From: Bin55 sp965199895
Lineage (GTDB): Bacteria > Pseudomonadota > Gammaproteobacteria > Pseudomonadales > Azotimanducaceae
Direction: 5' to 3'
Length of the DNA: 64,000 bases
NCBI GenBank assembly: GCA_965199895.1
Contig: CBDATJ010000015.1
Coordinates: 1 to 64,000, forward strand
The notes below the pieces were generated by a model. That model was not told the origin of the DNA. It saw only the letters and a list, made by a program, of their open reading frames with translations, and did not search any database. Positions within the stretch are counted from its first letter, which is position 1; every line of letters starts with the position of its first letter. Made by a program: the position numbers and the translations under genes. Positions 19,276-29,480 of this stretch are shown in pieces.

Positions 19276-19937
19276 TTGTCCCAGTAAATGACGCTTTGAT
19301 TGATCGGAAATCGTTGAATGTCCGGTACCTGGGTTTGGGGCTTGGGGTAACCGGCAACGAGAAGCAAGAAGGGTTTCTCTCGGGAAGGTCTATCCAGAAT
19401 TTCGTTGAGGAACCTCATCGGGCTTGGAGTGTGAGTGAGGGTGGCTAGACCCGCGTGGTGAAACGCTGCAATCAAAAAGCCACTCGCAATTCCAACAGAT
19501 TCGGGCATGTAATAGTTCTTGATTTTGCGACCGTCTTCGGTCATCCCATACCGTTCTAAAAAAATGGCGATGAGGACGGGAGCCTCAGTGAGAAATGGTT
19601 TGTGTTCATCAGTTCCCAGGGGAGCGAGGGCATCCAGCCATTCTTGGGTCGCTCGGTGAGTGTAGAACTCACGTTCCTCACGTTCTGCACCTTCTCGGAT
19701 TTTTTGTTTCGTTTCCAGATCGGTGACGACTACAAACCGCCACGGTTGTCGATTCGCCCCACTGGGAGCCGTTACAGCGGTTCGCAGAATCTGATCGAGC
19801 ACTTCGGCGGGAATAGGGGTCGATTCAAACTCTCGAACTGTTCTACGTCTCGACAGTTCCTCACAAAAAGTTCGAGATCTTTCGACCATTTCATCAGTGG
19901 GATAACCCTGAAATTGCAAGGGTGTGGTCTTCATCAT
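19272..19937 (-). CDS. Nitroreductase family flavoprotein
   Basis: A 221-residue FMN-dependent oxidoreductase. Motifs: RRTVREFESTPIP at the N-terminus, TAPSGANRQPWRFVVV for FMN binding, and GIASGFLIAAFHHAGLATLT in the C-terminal half. The HTPSPMRFLNEIL segment places it near the subgroup that includes BluB-like and iodotyrosine-deiodinase-like enzymes, but the substrate cannot be told from sequence. It follows thrS by 9 bases and may be co-transcribed with it. Confidence 0.88.
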   Translation of the reverse strand: MMKTTPLQFQGYPTDEMVERSRTFCEELSRRRTVREFESTPIPAEVLDQILRTAVTAPSGANRQPWRFVVVTDLETKQKIREGAEREEREFYTHRATQEWLDALAPLGTDEHKPFLTEAPVLIAIFLERYGMTEDGRKIKNYYMPESVGIASGFLIAAFHHAGLATLTHTPSPMRFLNEILDRPSREKPFLLLVAGYPKPQTQVPDIQRFPINQSVIYWDN

Positions 19938-19946
19938 CGTGGCAGC

Positions 19947-21785
19947 CTAGACCACGTTGAATTCTCCGGATCGAGCACGGATCGTTTGCTTGATTGAAGC
20001 AACAAATTGTGCTCGTGGAAGAGTCGATTGCTCTCTAACACCATATTGTCGAAGGGTCACGGTTTGTCCATCTTGTTCCTTTTGCCCAAGGATGAGTAAG
20101 TTGGGGATTTTTCTGACTGTGCCTTCGCGAATCTTCTTGGAAACGGTATCCGATTCGCGAGCAAGTTCGGTTCGCACAAAGTGAGAGCGTAGCTCATTAA
20201 CGATTTCAACCCCATAGTCGTGAAATTGCTCTGAAACCGTGATCACTTGAACTTGTATGGGAGCTAACCAAGTTGGAAATGCTCCACCATAGTGTTCAAG
20301 CAAATAAGCAACCATTCGCTCGTGAGTAGACAGCGGAGCTCGGTGAATGCAGTAGGGAGTGTGTTCATTGCCATCTGCACCCGTATAGACCAAATTCATC
20401 CGTCCGGGAACAGCAAAGTCCAGCTGCACGGTACTGACTGATTCATCTCGACCAGTGACGGTGGGGAACTGCACATCAATCTTCGGTCCATAGAACGCGG
20501 CTTCACCAATCCCGACGACAAAATCCACACCCATTTCGATGAGCAATTCTTCGATCAACACTTCAGATTTCGCCCACGCATCCGGATTATGGACATATTT
20601 GTCTTTGCCTTTGGGGTCTTCAGGATCGGATTTCGATAATCGAAGGTAGTACTTCTCAAGCCCCAATATACGGTACATGTCGTTATACAGTTGCATGACA
20701 TTTCGAAACTCTGACTTGATTTGCTCTTCTGTGCAATAGATGTGAGCGTCATTCATGCACATTCCGCGTACACGGACTAATCCACTGACGGCACCAGATT
20801 CTTCAAATCGATAAACGTGTCCGTACTCGGCTAGCCGCAACGGCAGATCACGATAACTACGAGGTTCTGCTGCAAAAATCTTGTGGTGATGGGGACAGTT
20901 CATCGGCTTAAGCACATAGGCTTCTTTAATTTGTTCGCCTTCATCGCTCTGTTCCATCAGCTCCATGGCGGGATACATATCTTCACGGTAGTAGGGAAGG
21001 TGACCGGTTTGGTAGAACAAATCTTGCTTGGCGATATGGGGGGTTGCCACTCGCTGATAACCTGCTTTGAATTCGAGTTCTTTAGCGAGTGCTTCTAGTT
21101 CATCCCGAATCACGGTTCCGTTAGGTAACCACAGCGGTAAGCCTCGACCCACGTCGTGATCGATAGCGTAGATACTGAGCTGTTTACCTAGCTTTTTGTG
21201 GTCCCGCTGCTGTGCTTCTTCATAGGCTTGGACGTAGGACTCTAACTTTTCTTTGGTGTGAAAGGCCCAAGCATAGATGCGAGTTAGCATCTGGTTTTTG
21301 TTATCGCCTCTCCAATAAGCACCAGCGACATTTTTTAACTTGAAGGCATCTCTAGGGATTTCTTTGGTGGTATCAACATGCGGGCCTTCACACATGTCAA
21401 CAAAAGAACCATTGCGATAAAAAGACAACGAATCTAGACCATTTTTTTCGCACAGTGCAAGGGCGTATTCGCGTTTGTAGGGTTCGCCCATTTCGGTGAG
21501 ACGGTTCAGTGCAGCTTCTTTGTCTAATTCTTCTCGATAGAATCGCTGTCCACTCTTAAGAATCTTGCGCATCCGCCGTTCGATTTCGGGGAAGTCATCA
21601 TGGGTGATGGGTTGGGTAAGCGCAAAGTCGTAATAAAACCCATCTCGAATCGGAGGCCCAAACCCCAGCGTTGAACCCTCACGAATTTGCAGTACTGCCT
21701 GGGCTAATACGTGAGCTAAGCTATGGCGGATTCGGTATAGCTGATCATCGTCAGACTGATAATCGCCTTGGTGTTCGTAGTTCAC
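19947..21785 (-). CDS. thrS: Threonine-tRNA ligase lacking the TGS domain
   Basis: Charges tRNA-Thr. The 612-residue protein begins directly in the editing domain (HSLAHVLAQAV, DMCEGPHVDTT), followed by the class II catalytic core (MNCPHHH, VRGMCMNDAHIYC, FYGPKIDVQF, HRAPLSTHERM) and the anticodon-binding domain. The N-terminal TGS domain of E. coli ThrS is absent, and there is no room for it upstream because acnA ends 12 bases before. The genes that usually follow thrS (infC, rpmI, rplT) are also absent, so another thrS could exist elsewhere. The editing and synthetic sites look intact. Confidence 0.95.
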   Translation of the reverse strand: MNYEHQGDYQSDDDQLYRIRHSLAHVLAQAVLQIREGSTLGFGPPIRDGFYYDFALTQPITHDDFPEIERRMRKILKSGQRFYREELDKEAALNRLTEMGEPYKREYALALCEKNGLDSLSFYRNGSFVDMCEGPHVDTTKEIPRDAFKLKNVAGAYWRGDNKNQMLTRIYAWAFHTKEKLESYVQAYEEAQQRDHKKLGKQLSIYAIDHDVGRGLPLWLPNGTVIRDELEALAKELEFKAGYQRVATPHIAKQDLFYQTGHLPYYREDMYPAMELMEQSDEGEQIKEAYVLKPMNCPHHHKIFAAEPRSYRDLPLRLAEYGHVYRFEESGAVSGLVRVRGMCMNDAHIYCTEEQIKSEFRNVMQLYNDMYRILGLEKYYLRLSKSDPEDPKGKDKYVHNPDAWAKSEVLIEELLIEMGVDFVVGIGEAAFYGPKIDVQFPTVTGRDESVSTVQLDFAVPGRMNLVYTGADGNEHTPYCIHRAPLSTHERMVAYLLEHYGGAFPTWLAPIQVQVITVSEQFHDYGVEIVNELRSHFVRTELARESDTVSKKIREGTVRKIPNLLILGQKEQDGQTVTLRQYGVREQSTLPRAQFVASIKQTIRARSGEFNVV

Positions 21786-21796
21786 GGAGCGGAATC

Positions 21797-24484
21797 CTAT
21801 TTTTTCGGATTCGACGCTTTTTGCATCAACTGTCCAAGTACATAGGGAAGAATTCCTCCGCTTTGGAAGTAATGAACTTCGTTCTTAGTGTCTATTCGGC
21901 TCAACAAAATCACTACTTGAGTCGAACCGTTGGTATAGCGTATGGTCATCACTAATCTCTGGCGGGGTTTGATTTCCTTTTCCCCAGGCTCAAGTTGTAT
22001 GGTAATTTTCTCGTGACCCGTCAATTCCAAAATGTCTGGTCGCATTCCCACCAATTGAAGTGGTAGCACACCCATTCCGATTAGATTAGAACGATGAATG
22101 CGTTCATACGACTGTGCAATCACAGCTTTCACCCCGAGTAATGCAGTACCTTTAGCAGCCCAGTCACGGCTTGAACCGGTCCCATATTCACTTCCAGCAA
22201 TGACCACTAACGGAGTTTTGGATGCTGCATAGCGCATAGCTGCATCGTAGATGGAGGTGGTTTCTTGACTCGGAACATGTACGGTAAAACCACCTTCTAA
22301 GTCCGGAACCATTTCGTTACGGATTCGAACATTTGCAAAGGTTCCCCTCATCATGACTTCGTGATTACCTCGACGAGCACCATAGGAATTGAAATCAGCG
22401 GGCTCAACCCCTAGTTCTTGGAGATATTGTCCGGCCGGATTTTTTGGGTGAATCGCTCCAGCGGGCGAGATATGGTCTGTGGTCACCATGTCTCCTAAAA
22501 TGGCGAGTATGGACGCATCGTGGACTTCCACAGACTGGTAGTGGGAGCTTTGATTGGTGAAGAAAGGGGGATGTTTGATGTAGGTAGATTCAGACCAACT
22601 GTAGGTGGGTCCGTGTTCGGATTCGATGTCCTTCCAAGACACGGGACCTTTGAATAGGTCTGCATATTGTTGCTGAAACATATCAGATGAGACTTGATCC
22701 ATCAGTTCTTTGATTTCGTCACGGGTGGGCCAAATGTGGTGCAAATACACATGCCTTCCTTTGGGATCTTTACCTAAGCTGGTTTCGTGTAAGTTGATTC
22801 GTGTCGTACCTGCGATTGCATAAGCTACGACGAGGGGAGGTGAAGCTAACCAATTGGCACGCACTTCTTGGTGCACACGCCCCTCAAAGTTTCGGTTACC
22901 GGAGAGAACTGATGAGACCACCAAGTTTCCGTCTGAAATTTGTCTGGAAATTTCTGGACTCAAAGGACCTGAGTTGCCGATACAAGTCGTACATCCATAA
23001 CCGACTAGATCGAACCCAATCTCGTCCAGATACTTTTGCAGCCCGGTGCGTTCGAGATATTCGGTTACGACTTTAGATCCCGGTGCTAGGGAGGTTTTAA
23101 CCCAGGGTTTAACTGATAGCCCGCGTTCATGTGCTTTCTTGGCAACGAGCCCTGCACCCAACATGACAGCTGGATTTGAGGTATTAGTGCAAGATGTAAT
23201 CGCTGCGATGACTACATCTCCGTCTTCTAGCTTGTGGTCATCTGCACTTCTCATACGACTTCGGGACATCGGAACGCGTGATCCATGGGTATCCATCATG
23301 CGATCAAATGCAGACAGTAGTCGTTTGATCGGTATACGATCTTGTGGACGCTTCGGTCCAGCCACAGAAGGTTCTATGGTGCCAAGGTTGAGCTCTATAT
23401 TTCCCGAGAATGATGGTTTCACACTATCGTCTCGCCACAAGCCTTGATGTTTCGCGTAAACTTCGACTCGATCAATCGTCTCTTGGGGACGAGAGGTGAG
23501 TCTCAGATAGTTCAGGGTTTCATCATCAATGGGGAAAAAACCGCATGATGATCCGTATTCTGGAGCCATGTTGGAGATGGTGGCACGATCAGCGAGGCTT
23601 AATTCATTCAATGCAGGTCCGTAGAACTCTACAAACGCTCCGACCACACCGGTTTGTCTCAAAATCTCAACAATCCGTAGCACTAAATCAGTTGCAGTGA
23701 TACCTTCAGAAAGTGATCCCGTGAGTCGGACACCCACTACTCGTGGAAGCAACATGGTGAGAGGCTGTCCTAGCATCGCAGCTTCTGCTTCGATTCCACC
23801 GACTCCCCAACCCAGTACACCAAGACCGTTGATCATGGTCGTGTGACTGTCGGTTCCAACTAGAGTGTCTGGATAGGCAAAAGTTTGGTCACCGTCGGTA
23901 GACGTTGCGACCACACTCGCTAAATATTCGAGATTGACTTGATGACAGATACCCGTGCCTGGAGGGACGACTTTGAAGTTTTTGAATGCCTGTTGACCCC
24001 ATTTCAGGAAGCGATAGCGTTCACGATTCCGTTTCACTTCTAGTGCTACATTGGCATCAAACGCTTTGCTAGTTCCAAAGTGATCCACCATGAGTGAGTG
24101 ATCGATGACCAAATCCACAGGAGTGAGTGGGTTGATGATTTCGGGATCAAATCCAGCATCTTGCATCGCATTGCGCATGGCAGCTAGATCGGCAATGGCA
24201 GGGACACCGGTGAAATCCTGCATCAACACGCGAGAGGGATGGAAAGCAATTTCATGCTCGGTAGTGGGAGACTCTGTCCAATTCGCGAGTAAATCGATGT
24301 CGTCGGGACGGACTGCAACTCCATCTTCAAATCGAAGAAGGTTTTCGAGCAGTACCTTTAGAGAAAGTGGGAGTTTAGAGGGATCTCCCATTCCTCGTTC
24401 ACCTGCGGCATTCAAGTCATAGATAGAGTAGTGGTTATCTCCAACCTTTAAGGTTCGCAGGCAGTCAAAACTATTGGTTGTCAC
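21797..24484 (-). CDS. acnA: Aconitate hydratase A
   Basis: Isomerises citrate to isocitrate in the TCA cycle using a [4Fe-4S] cluster. Cluster cysteines lie in AITSCTNTSNP and GCTTCIGNSG; other hallmarks are DLVIDHS, GTDSHTTMING and GSEYGTGSSRDWAAKG. The frame is open to 24538, but the GTG at 24484 (MTTNSFDCLRTL...HYSIYDL) aligns with the start of other AcnA proteins and gives 895 residues, the usual length. GGAA precedes it by about six bases. It lies between ggt and thrS in the same direction. Confidence 0.95.
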   Translation of the reverse strand: MTTNSFDCLRTLKVGDNHYSIYDLNAAGERGMGDPSKLPLSLKVLLENLLRFEDGVAVRPDDIDLLANWTESPTTEHEIAFHPSRVLMQDFTGVPAIADLAAMRNAMQDAGFDPEIINPLTPVDLVIDHSLMVDHFGTSKAFDANVALEVKRNRERYRFLKWGQQAFKNFKVVPPGTGICHQVNLEYLASVVATSTDGDQTFAYPDTLVGTDSHTTMINGLGVLGWGVGGIEAEAAMLGQPLTMLLPRVVGVRLTGSLSEGITATDLVLRIVEILRQTGVVGAFVEFYGPALNELSLADRATISNMAPEYGSSCGFFPIDDETLNYLRLTSRPQETIDRVEVYAKHQGLWRDDSVKPSFSGNIELNLGTIEPSVAGPKRPQDRIPIKRLLSAFDRMMDTHGSRVPMSRSRMRSADDHKLEDGDVVIAAITSCTNTSNPAVMLGAGLVAKKAHERGLSVKPWVKTSLAPGSKVVTEYLERTGLQKYLDEIGFDLVGYGCTTCIGNSGPLSPEISRQISDGNLVVSSVLSGNRNFEGRVHQEVRANWLASPPLVVAYAIAGTTRINLHETSLGKDPKGRHVYLHHIWPTRDEIKELMDQVSSDMFQQQYADLFKGPVSWKDIESEHGPTYSWSESTYIKHPPFFTNQSSHYQSVEVHDASILAILGDMVTTDHISPAGAIHPKNPAGQYLQELGVEPADFNSYGARRGNHEVMMRGTFANVRIRNEMVPDLEGGFTVHVPSQETTSIYDAAMRYAASKTPLVVIAGSEYGTGSSRDWAAKGTALLGVKAVIAQSYERIHRSNLIGMGVLPLQLVGMRPDILELTGHEKITIQLEPGEKEIKPRQRLVMTIRYTNGSTQVVILLSRIDTKNEVHYFQSGGILPYVLGQLMQKASNPKK

Positions 24485-24628
24485 AGGAAATTCCAAAGCG
24501 TGGGAAATGATTCGATGTGGCAAAGCAACCATAGGCACATCGAAAAGAGGACAAATATTTTATGGAATTGACCTAACCGTGAGCGGATTGTTGCTATTTG
24601 AGAGGCTCAACTCGACTGGGAAACAGGG

Positions 24629-26317
24629 TTATTCCTCTGCTTCAGCACGCCCAGCATTGCGGGGATCACTCACTCCGAAATTAGCTCCATCAATTCGAGC
24701 AGCTGAGTTAGCATCTCCTATCTCTAATCTTTCTGTGAGGGTGTGACCGAGCTCTTCGAGTTCTTTTCTGAGTTCCGGGTCAAGACTATGAGATTCAAAC
24801 ACGACATGGTCTGGTAGCCACTGATGATGAAACCTTGGGCTTAGGACTGAATCGTGAAGCGACATTCCATGATCAATAGTGTTTACGATGATTTGCAGTA
24901 CGGTAGTAATGATGGTGGAGCCTCCAGGAGATCCAACAACCAACAGATCACCGTTTTCTCCGACTACGATGGTAGGGGTCATTGAGCTCAACATTCGCTT
25001 ACCTGGTTCGATGGCATTCGCTTCTGCTCCGACTAACCCAAATTGATTAGGAACCCCGGGTTTCGAAGAGAAGTCGTCCATTTCGTTGTTGAGTAGGAAT
25101 CCAGCCCCTTCGACAACATATCCGCTGCCATAGCCCGAGTTCAGAGTGGTTGTGAGAGAGACAGCGTTGCCGTCTTTGTCAATGACCGACAAATGTGTGG
25201 TTTCTTCGCTTTCTTGCGGGATGTTACCTGCTTCCATGGTGGCGGATCGTGTGGCTTTTTCTGCGTCCATATCACTTATGCGTTCTTTGGCGTATTCTTT
25301 GTCGATGAGGGTTTCGATTGGGACGGGGTAGAAGTCCGGGTCTCCGAGGTGAATCGCTCGATCTGCATAAGCTCTTCGTTCTGCTTCGATCATCAAGTGC
25401 ATCGTCGCGGTCGAGTTATATCCCATTTCAGAGACATCAGACAACTCGAGCATGTTGAGCATTTGCACGAGAATGATTCCACCTGATGAAGGTGGGGGCA
25501 TAGAGATCACCTCGTAACCCCGGTAGTTACCGATGATGGGCTCACGCCAGACGGGTTGGTAGGCTTCGAGATCTTCGTGCGATATGAGACCGACTCCTCG
25601 TTTCATTTCAGCGACGATCAAGTCCGCTACCTCTCCTGTATAGAACCCGTCTCGACCTTTTTCTGAGATGACTTTAAGTGTTTTCGCTAGGTCAGGTTGT
25701 TTGAATAGCTCACCTGCTGCATAGGGTTCTTTTTCTTCGTTTAGAAATACTTCGGTCGACCCTTTAGAACGCAGCCAGACCTCTTTGCGGTCAGCGATGG
25801 CACGTGCGATGTCTTCGGGTATATGAAAACCACGTTCAGCGAGTCGGATAGCTTCTTTCATCACTTGCTGACGAGTTAGCTTTCCATAATGGGAGTGTGC
25901 TTCGAGTAAACCTGCTACCGATCCAGGAACACCACTCGCGAGTCGACTTCTCAGTGCTAAATCGGGGTCGTATTCACTGTCATCGTCCAACATCATGTCT
26001 CTTGAGGAGGCCATCGGTGCCACCTCGCGAAAGTCTATCGTAAACGTACTGCCGTCTGCCATTCGGATCACCATAAATCCCCCACCTCCGAGATTTCCTG
26101 CAGCTGGGTGCGTCACTGCCAGTGCAAAAGCGGTCGCAACCGCAGCATCTACCGCATTACCTCCTGCAGCCATTGCTGCGACTCCCGCTAAAGAAGCATG
26201 CTGAGATCGGGAGGAAACGACTCCTTTGTCCGATTTAACTTCGTTGGCATGTAATCCAATGGAACCAATCAAAAATACCAGAGTGAACAGGAAGATGAAA
26301 GATCGAAGTGGTTTCAA
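24629..26317 (-). CDS. ggt: Gamma-glutamyltransferase
   Basis: Periplasmic enzyme that cleaves gamma-glutamyl bonds of glutathione. It is made as a proenzyme that cuts itself before the nucleophilic threonine of TTHLSVIDKDGNAVS (Thr373 from the start used). Other motifs: GGNAVDAAVATAFALAVTHP, GGGGFMVI, SMTPTIV, GSPGGSTIITT. The start is set by a perfect AAGGAG nine bases before a TTG at 26317, giving a clean signal peptide (MKPLRSFIFLFTLVFLIGS). The open frame reaches 26350. It follows the outer-membrane barrel gene by 22 bases and may share its transcript. Confidence 0.95.
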   Translation of the reverse strand: MKPLRSFIFLFTLVFLIGSIGLHANEVKSDKGVVSSRSQHASLAGVAAMAAGGNAVDAAVATAFALAVTHPAAGNLGGGGFMVIRMADGSTFTIDFREVAPMASSRDMMLDDDSEYDPDLALRSRLASGVPGSVAGLLEAHSHYGKLTRQQVMKEAIRLAERGFHIPEDIARAIADRKEVWLRSKGSTEVFLNEEKEPYAAGELFKQPDLAKTLKVISEKGRDGFYTGEVADLIVAEMKRGVGLISHEDLEAYQPVWREPIIGNYRGYEVISMPPPSSGGIILVQMLNMLELSDVSEMGYNSTATMHLMIEAERRAYADRAIHLGDPDFYPVPIETLIDKEYAKERISDMDAEKATRSATMEAGNIPQESEETTHLSVIDKDGNAVSLTTTLNSGYGSGYVVEGAGFLLNNEMDDFSSKPGVPNQFGLVGAEANAIEPGKRMLSSMTPTIVVGENGDLLVVGSPGGSTIITTVLQIIVNTIDHGMSLHDSVLSPRFHHQWLPDHVVFESHSLDPELRKELEELGHTLTERLEIGDANSAARIDGANFGVSDPRNAGRAEAEE

Positions 26318-26339
26318 GTGAGTGATCTCCTTGTGAAAG

Positions 26340-27557
26340 TTATCTCGCAAAGCTCAATTCAAAAAATAAACGAGCAGAACCCCCGATCGCTGTGTCGAAG
26401 CCGGTGTCGGTAGGTCCAAATTCTTCGTTGGTGTCAGAGAATGGGATCCCTAATCCCAGTGAGACTTGGGTGTGATTAGTGGGGGAATAGGTCAGGTAGG
26501 TTTGCAACAACATGCTTGAGTCTTCAAGACTCAAGAGCAGAGTAGTAGATTGTGTCCAAAGCGTGTGCCAGTTGACCACCGTACCTAATGCTAGCAGTTG
26601 TTGACTCAACGCAAAAATCTCGCCCCTTGAAAGTCGGTTGGAGAGTTCGGCTGGTAGTGAGTTATACCCATTGTCTAGAGATTGAACTCCGACACCGTTG
26701 TAGTAATACTCGGTAAACGCGTAGAGTAGCTTGTCTCCAAGCAGGGTGGTGGTATCAAAGTTGACCACTCCCGAACCAAAACAGGAACCTTGATCAGGAC
26801 ATGTTCGAGCGTAGTCAAGACGCATCAGAAACTGACCTAAAGGGAGAGAGAAGGTACTAGCCAAAATCTGATCTGATAAGTGTCGAGCAACGATGAGCTC
26901 AATCTCACTACCCAAGACAGGGCAGTAGAGTTTGAGTGCTTGAGTTGAAGAATTGACCGAATGGTCAATCATCGAGGTTCGTGTGACTCCGAGAGCCTGG
27001 AGCTCTATTTGCCAAGGTAGGAGTGCTTCGACCAAAACCCCATCAATTCCCCGACGAAATTCCCGACTGATTGAGGTTGCTGTGGGCGGAAAAGCACTAA
27101 AGACATCGACGGGATTGAAAACAATTCCGTGTCCCCAAGACACCGGAAAGCGACCGAAGGTAACGCGCCATGGATGAGACTTGTAGGTTACCCGAGCCCG
27201 GTCTAGCGTCAATTGAACGAAATGTCGTGTACCGTTAGCAATGTCCCACTCTGCAGGTCGAGAGGGGTGGGAAGAATCGGTAATGGTTTGAGTTTGAAGC
27301 TCTACCGAGTCGCCCACACTAAGGGTATTGAGTGCATGGAATTCAAACGACCATTTCGTGGTAGTGTGATTGAACAGATATCTGAAATCTAGTTTGTTGT
27401 CCCAACCCAAATCGCGGTGGGTCACTTGACTGGATCTATCCTGATCATTGAGCTTGCGGATTTCACTCGACAGGTTGACTTGAAATCGACTCTCAGCAAA
27501 AGCACTGGTCGCGAGTATCACGAACCCAACAATTAAGCTACCGGCGACGATGCTCAT
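26340..27557 (-). CDS. Putative outer-membrane beta-barrel protein of an ABC-linked envelope cassette
   Basis: I do not recognise a named family. The 405-residue protein has a signal peptide (about 1-21, ends TSAFAES), no internal helices, and many alternating hydrophobic/aromatic strands (VTFGRFPVSWGHGIVFNP, RARVTYKSHPWR). It ends in LFFELSFAR, so the last residue is not the usual aromatic. WGHGIVFNPVDVF resembles a motif in several large porin-like proteins. Its ATG overlaps the ABC ATPase stop by 4 bases (ATGA), tying it to the transporter genes upstream. Function is inferred only from context. Confidence 0.7.
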   Translation of the reverse strand: MSIVAGSLIVGFVILATSAFAESRFQVNLSSEIRKLNDQDRSSQVTHRDLGWDNKLDFRYLFNHTTTKWSFEFHALNTLSVGDSVELQTQTITDSSHPSRPAEWDIANGTRHFVQLTLDRARVTYKSHPWRVTFGRFPVSWGHGIVFNPVDVFSAFPPTATSISREFRRGIDGVLVEALLPWQIELQALGVTRTSMIDHSVNSSTQALKLYCPVLGSEIELIVARHLSDQILASTFSLPLGQFLMRLDYARTCPDQGSCFGSGVVNFDTTTLLGDKLLYAFTEYYYNGVGVQSLDNGYNSLPAELSNRLSRGEIFALSQQLLALGTVVNWHTLWTQSTTLLLSLEDSSMLLQTYLTYSPTNHTQVSLGLGIPFSDTNEEFGPTDTGFDTAIGGSARLFFELSFAR

Positions 27558-28243
27558 GAAGCCGTATCAGAAATGACACTACCGTCCTCAAGTCTCACTT
27601 GTCGGGAGGTAAATTCCATCACCATAGGGTCGTGGGTAGCAGTAACAATGGTGAGACCCGAATCACGGTTTATGGTTTGCAATAGTTGACAAAGCTCTCG
27701 GGTGGTTTGCGAGTCTAAATTGGCACTGGGCTCATCGGCGAGCAACAGGATTGGATCGCCAGCTAGAGCTCTAGCAACGGCAACTCGCTGCTGTTGTCCA
27801 CCAGATAATTCTCCGGGTCTTCGATGAGCTACTTCCGCTAAACTCAGGGAGTCCAAAATCTCATGTGCACGGTTGTTTCGCTCCTTTGTGGAGATTCCTT
27901 GGAGTTGGAGAACCAGTTGTACGTTTTCAGCTGCAGACAAAACAGGTACTAAATTAAATGACTGAAACACAAAGCCGATTTTTTCTAATCTCAAATCAGC
28001 TAGTTGATGGGGTCTAAATTGAGATAGATCTTCACCCCCGACTTTCACTGTTCCCGACGTAGGTTGATCCAGAGCACCAATGAGATGAAGGAGTGTCGAT
28101 TTACCGCAACCAGAAGGACCCGCAACACTGACAAACTCTCCCGATTGAATCTCAACCGAAACTTCACGAAGAGCACGGACTTCCATCTCTCCGGTACCGA
28201 AGATTTTCGATACCGATTGCAGCTGAACGACAGGATGGGTCAT
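27554..28243 (-). CDS. ABC transporter ATP-binding protein, LolD/MacB-like
   Basis: A 229-residue ATPase with Walker A GPSGCGKST, Q-loop FQSFNLVPVLSAAENV, signature LSGGQQQRVAVARAL and Walker B ILLADEPSANLD. The Q-loop sequence and length are typical of the LolD/FtsE/MacB group, which drives mechanotransmission-type transporters rather than substrate channels. It sits between two FtsX-like permeases and an outer-membrane protein gene. LolD proper normally neighbours lolC and lolE; these permeases are not obvious LolC/E. Confidence 0.92.
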   Translation of the reverse strand: MTHPVVQLQSVSKIFGTGEMEVRALREVSVEIQSGEFVSVAGPSGCGKSTLLHLIGALDQPTSGTVKVGGEDLSQFRPHQLADLRLEKIGFVFQSFNLVPVLSAAENVQLVLQLQGISTKERNNRAHEILDSLSLAEVAHRRPGELSGGQQQRVAVARALAGDPILLLADEPSANLDSQTTRELCQLLQTINRDSGLTIVTATHDPMVMEFTSRQVRLEDGSVISDTAS

Positions 28244-28247
28244 GATG

Positions 28248-29480
28248 TCAACTTCTCAATGCCACCAATACATCGGTACGAACCGCACGGATAGCTGGAT
28301 AGAGACTCGCCACCAGTGACAACAACAGCGATGTGATGACCACGATGACCACATCAAGAGGTAAGACCGCAGGAACGATTCTGGGTGCAAGATTCATGGA
28401 CTCAGCGGCAGCAGCAAAGGCACTCAAATCGATTCCGTTGCCTATCCAACTGAAGATGAGCCAACTGAGTAGTAATCCACCACAAGTGCCCGCAATCATC
28501 AACATAAATGATTCCAAGATCACTTGAACCAAGATTTGTCTAGACTTCATGCCAATCGATTGAAATAACCCAAATTCATGAGTTCTTTCCATCACCGCCG
28601 TGATGAAGGTATTCGATAATCCAAACACCAAAGCGGTTAGCACGATACCCAACCAAACATAGACTACAGAGTTCACAGCTCTGTGCATGAATGAAACGAT
28701 GGGATCCATTTCCATCCAATCTCGAACCAAGAGATTTGGAAACGCATGATTGATGGTGTCGAAAGCATGGGGCGGAATATAGCGTGTGTCGAAACGAACT
28801 GATATTTCAGTGACGTTTTGTGTTCGCAACCATTGCTGCAGGGAATTCCTACTCACAAAGATCATCGACTTTTCGATGGATTTCGAATCCGTGTCATAGA
28901 CACCAGCGATTCGATAACCGATTTCGGTGGATTGTCCATCAATGTCTTGAACCACAACCACAATCCGATGACCTAGGCGAGTTCTGAGTTCGTTGAGAAG
29001 TGAGCGTCCAATCACGACTCGAACATCTTCGGTATCGGTGAGAAACTCTCCCTCAATCGTGAGATCCGACACGAACGAAATTTCTTCATCCTTTGGGTCG
29101 AGTCCCACTAGCTGTACACCTCTTGCTTCTCGCTCACTCCACACCACTCCGGGCAGTTGAATGCGACTCGTCCACCCTAAAAGAGGGAGTTTAGAAAACT
29201 TTTCGTTGACCTCATCGGTATTGACTGAGAACCCTTGTTTCATGGAAGGATCATCGCGATAACCGGGTGCTTGTATCTTGATATGACCATTGAGTTGCTC
29301 AATGACTTGATCGACCATTTGCACTTGCATGCCACGAATGAGACCATTGAGGACGATCACTCCAGCGACCGCTACAACGATAGAAACCAATAAGATCGAA
29401 TTACGACGACGTTGTCGCCATAAGTTGCGAAAACTCAAAGTCGAGATTAGCTTGGTTTCTGAAATGATTGAATAATTCAT
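28248..29480 (-). CDS. ABC transporter permease, FtsX/MacB-like (second)
   Basis: A 410-residue membrane protein: cytoplasmic start SFRNLWRQRRRNSILL, helix 1 (about 27-48), a periplasmic domain of roughly 220 residues, and three C-terminal helices ending in SLYPAIRAVRTDVLVALR. FGLFQSIGMKSRQIL is the coupling-helix region typical of FtsX-fold permeases. It overlaps the preceding permease by 4 bases and lies 4 bases before the ATPase. The two permeases share layout and probably form a heterodimer like LolC/LolE. Confidence 0.9.
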   Translation of the reverse strand: MNYSIISETKLISTLSFRNLWRQRRRNSILLVSIVVAVAGVIVLNGLIRGMQVQMVDQVIEQLNGHIKIQAPGYRDDPSMKQGFSVNTDEVNEKFSKLPLLGWTSRIQLPGVVWSEREARGVQLVGLDPKDEEISFVSDLTIEGEFLTDTEDVRVVIGRSLLNELRTRLGHRIVVVVQDIDGQSTEIGYRIAGVYDTDSKSIEKSMIFVSRNSLQQWLRTQNVTEISVRFDTRYIPPHAFDTINHAFPNLLVRDWMEMDPIVSFMHRAVNSVVYVWLGIVLTALVFGLSNTFITAVMERTHEFGLFQSIGMKSRQILVQVILESFMLMIAGTCGGLLLSWLIFSWIGNGIDLSAFAAAAESMNLAPRIVPAVLPLDVVIVVITSLLLSLVASLYPAIRAVRTDVLVALRS

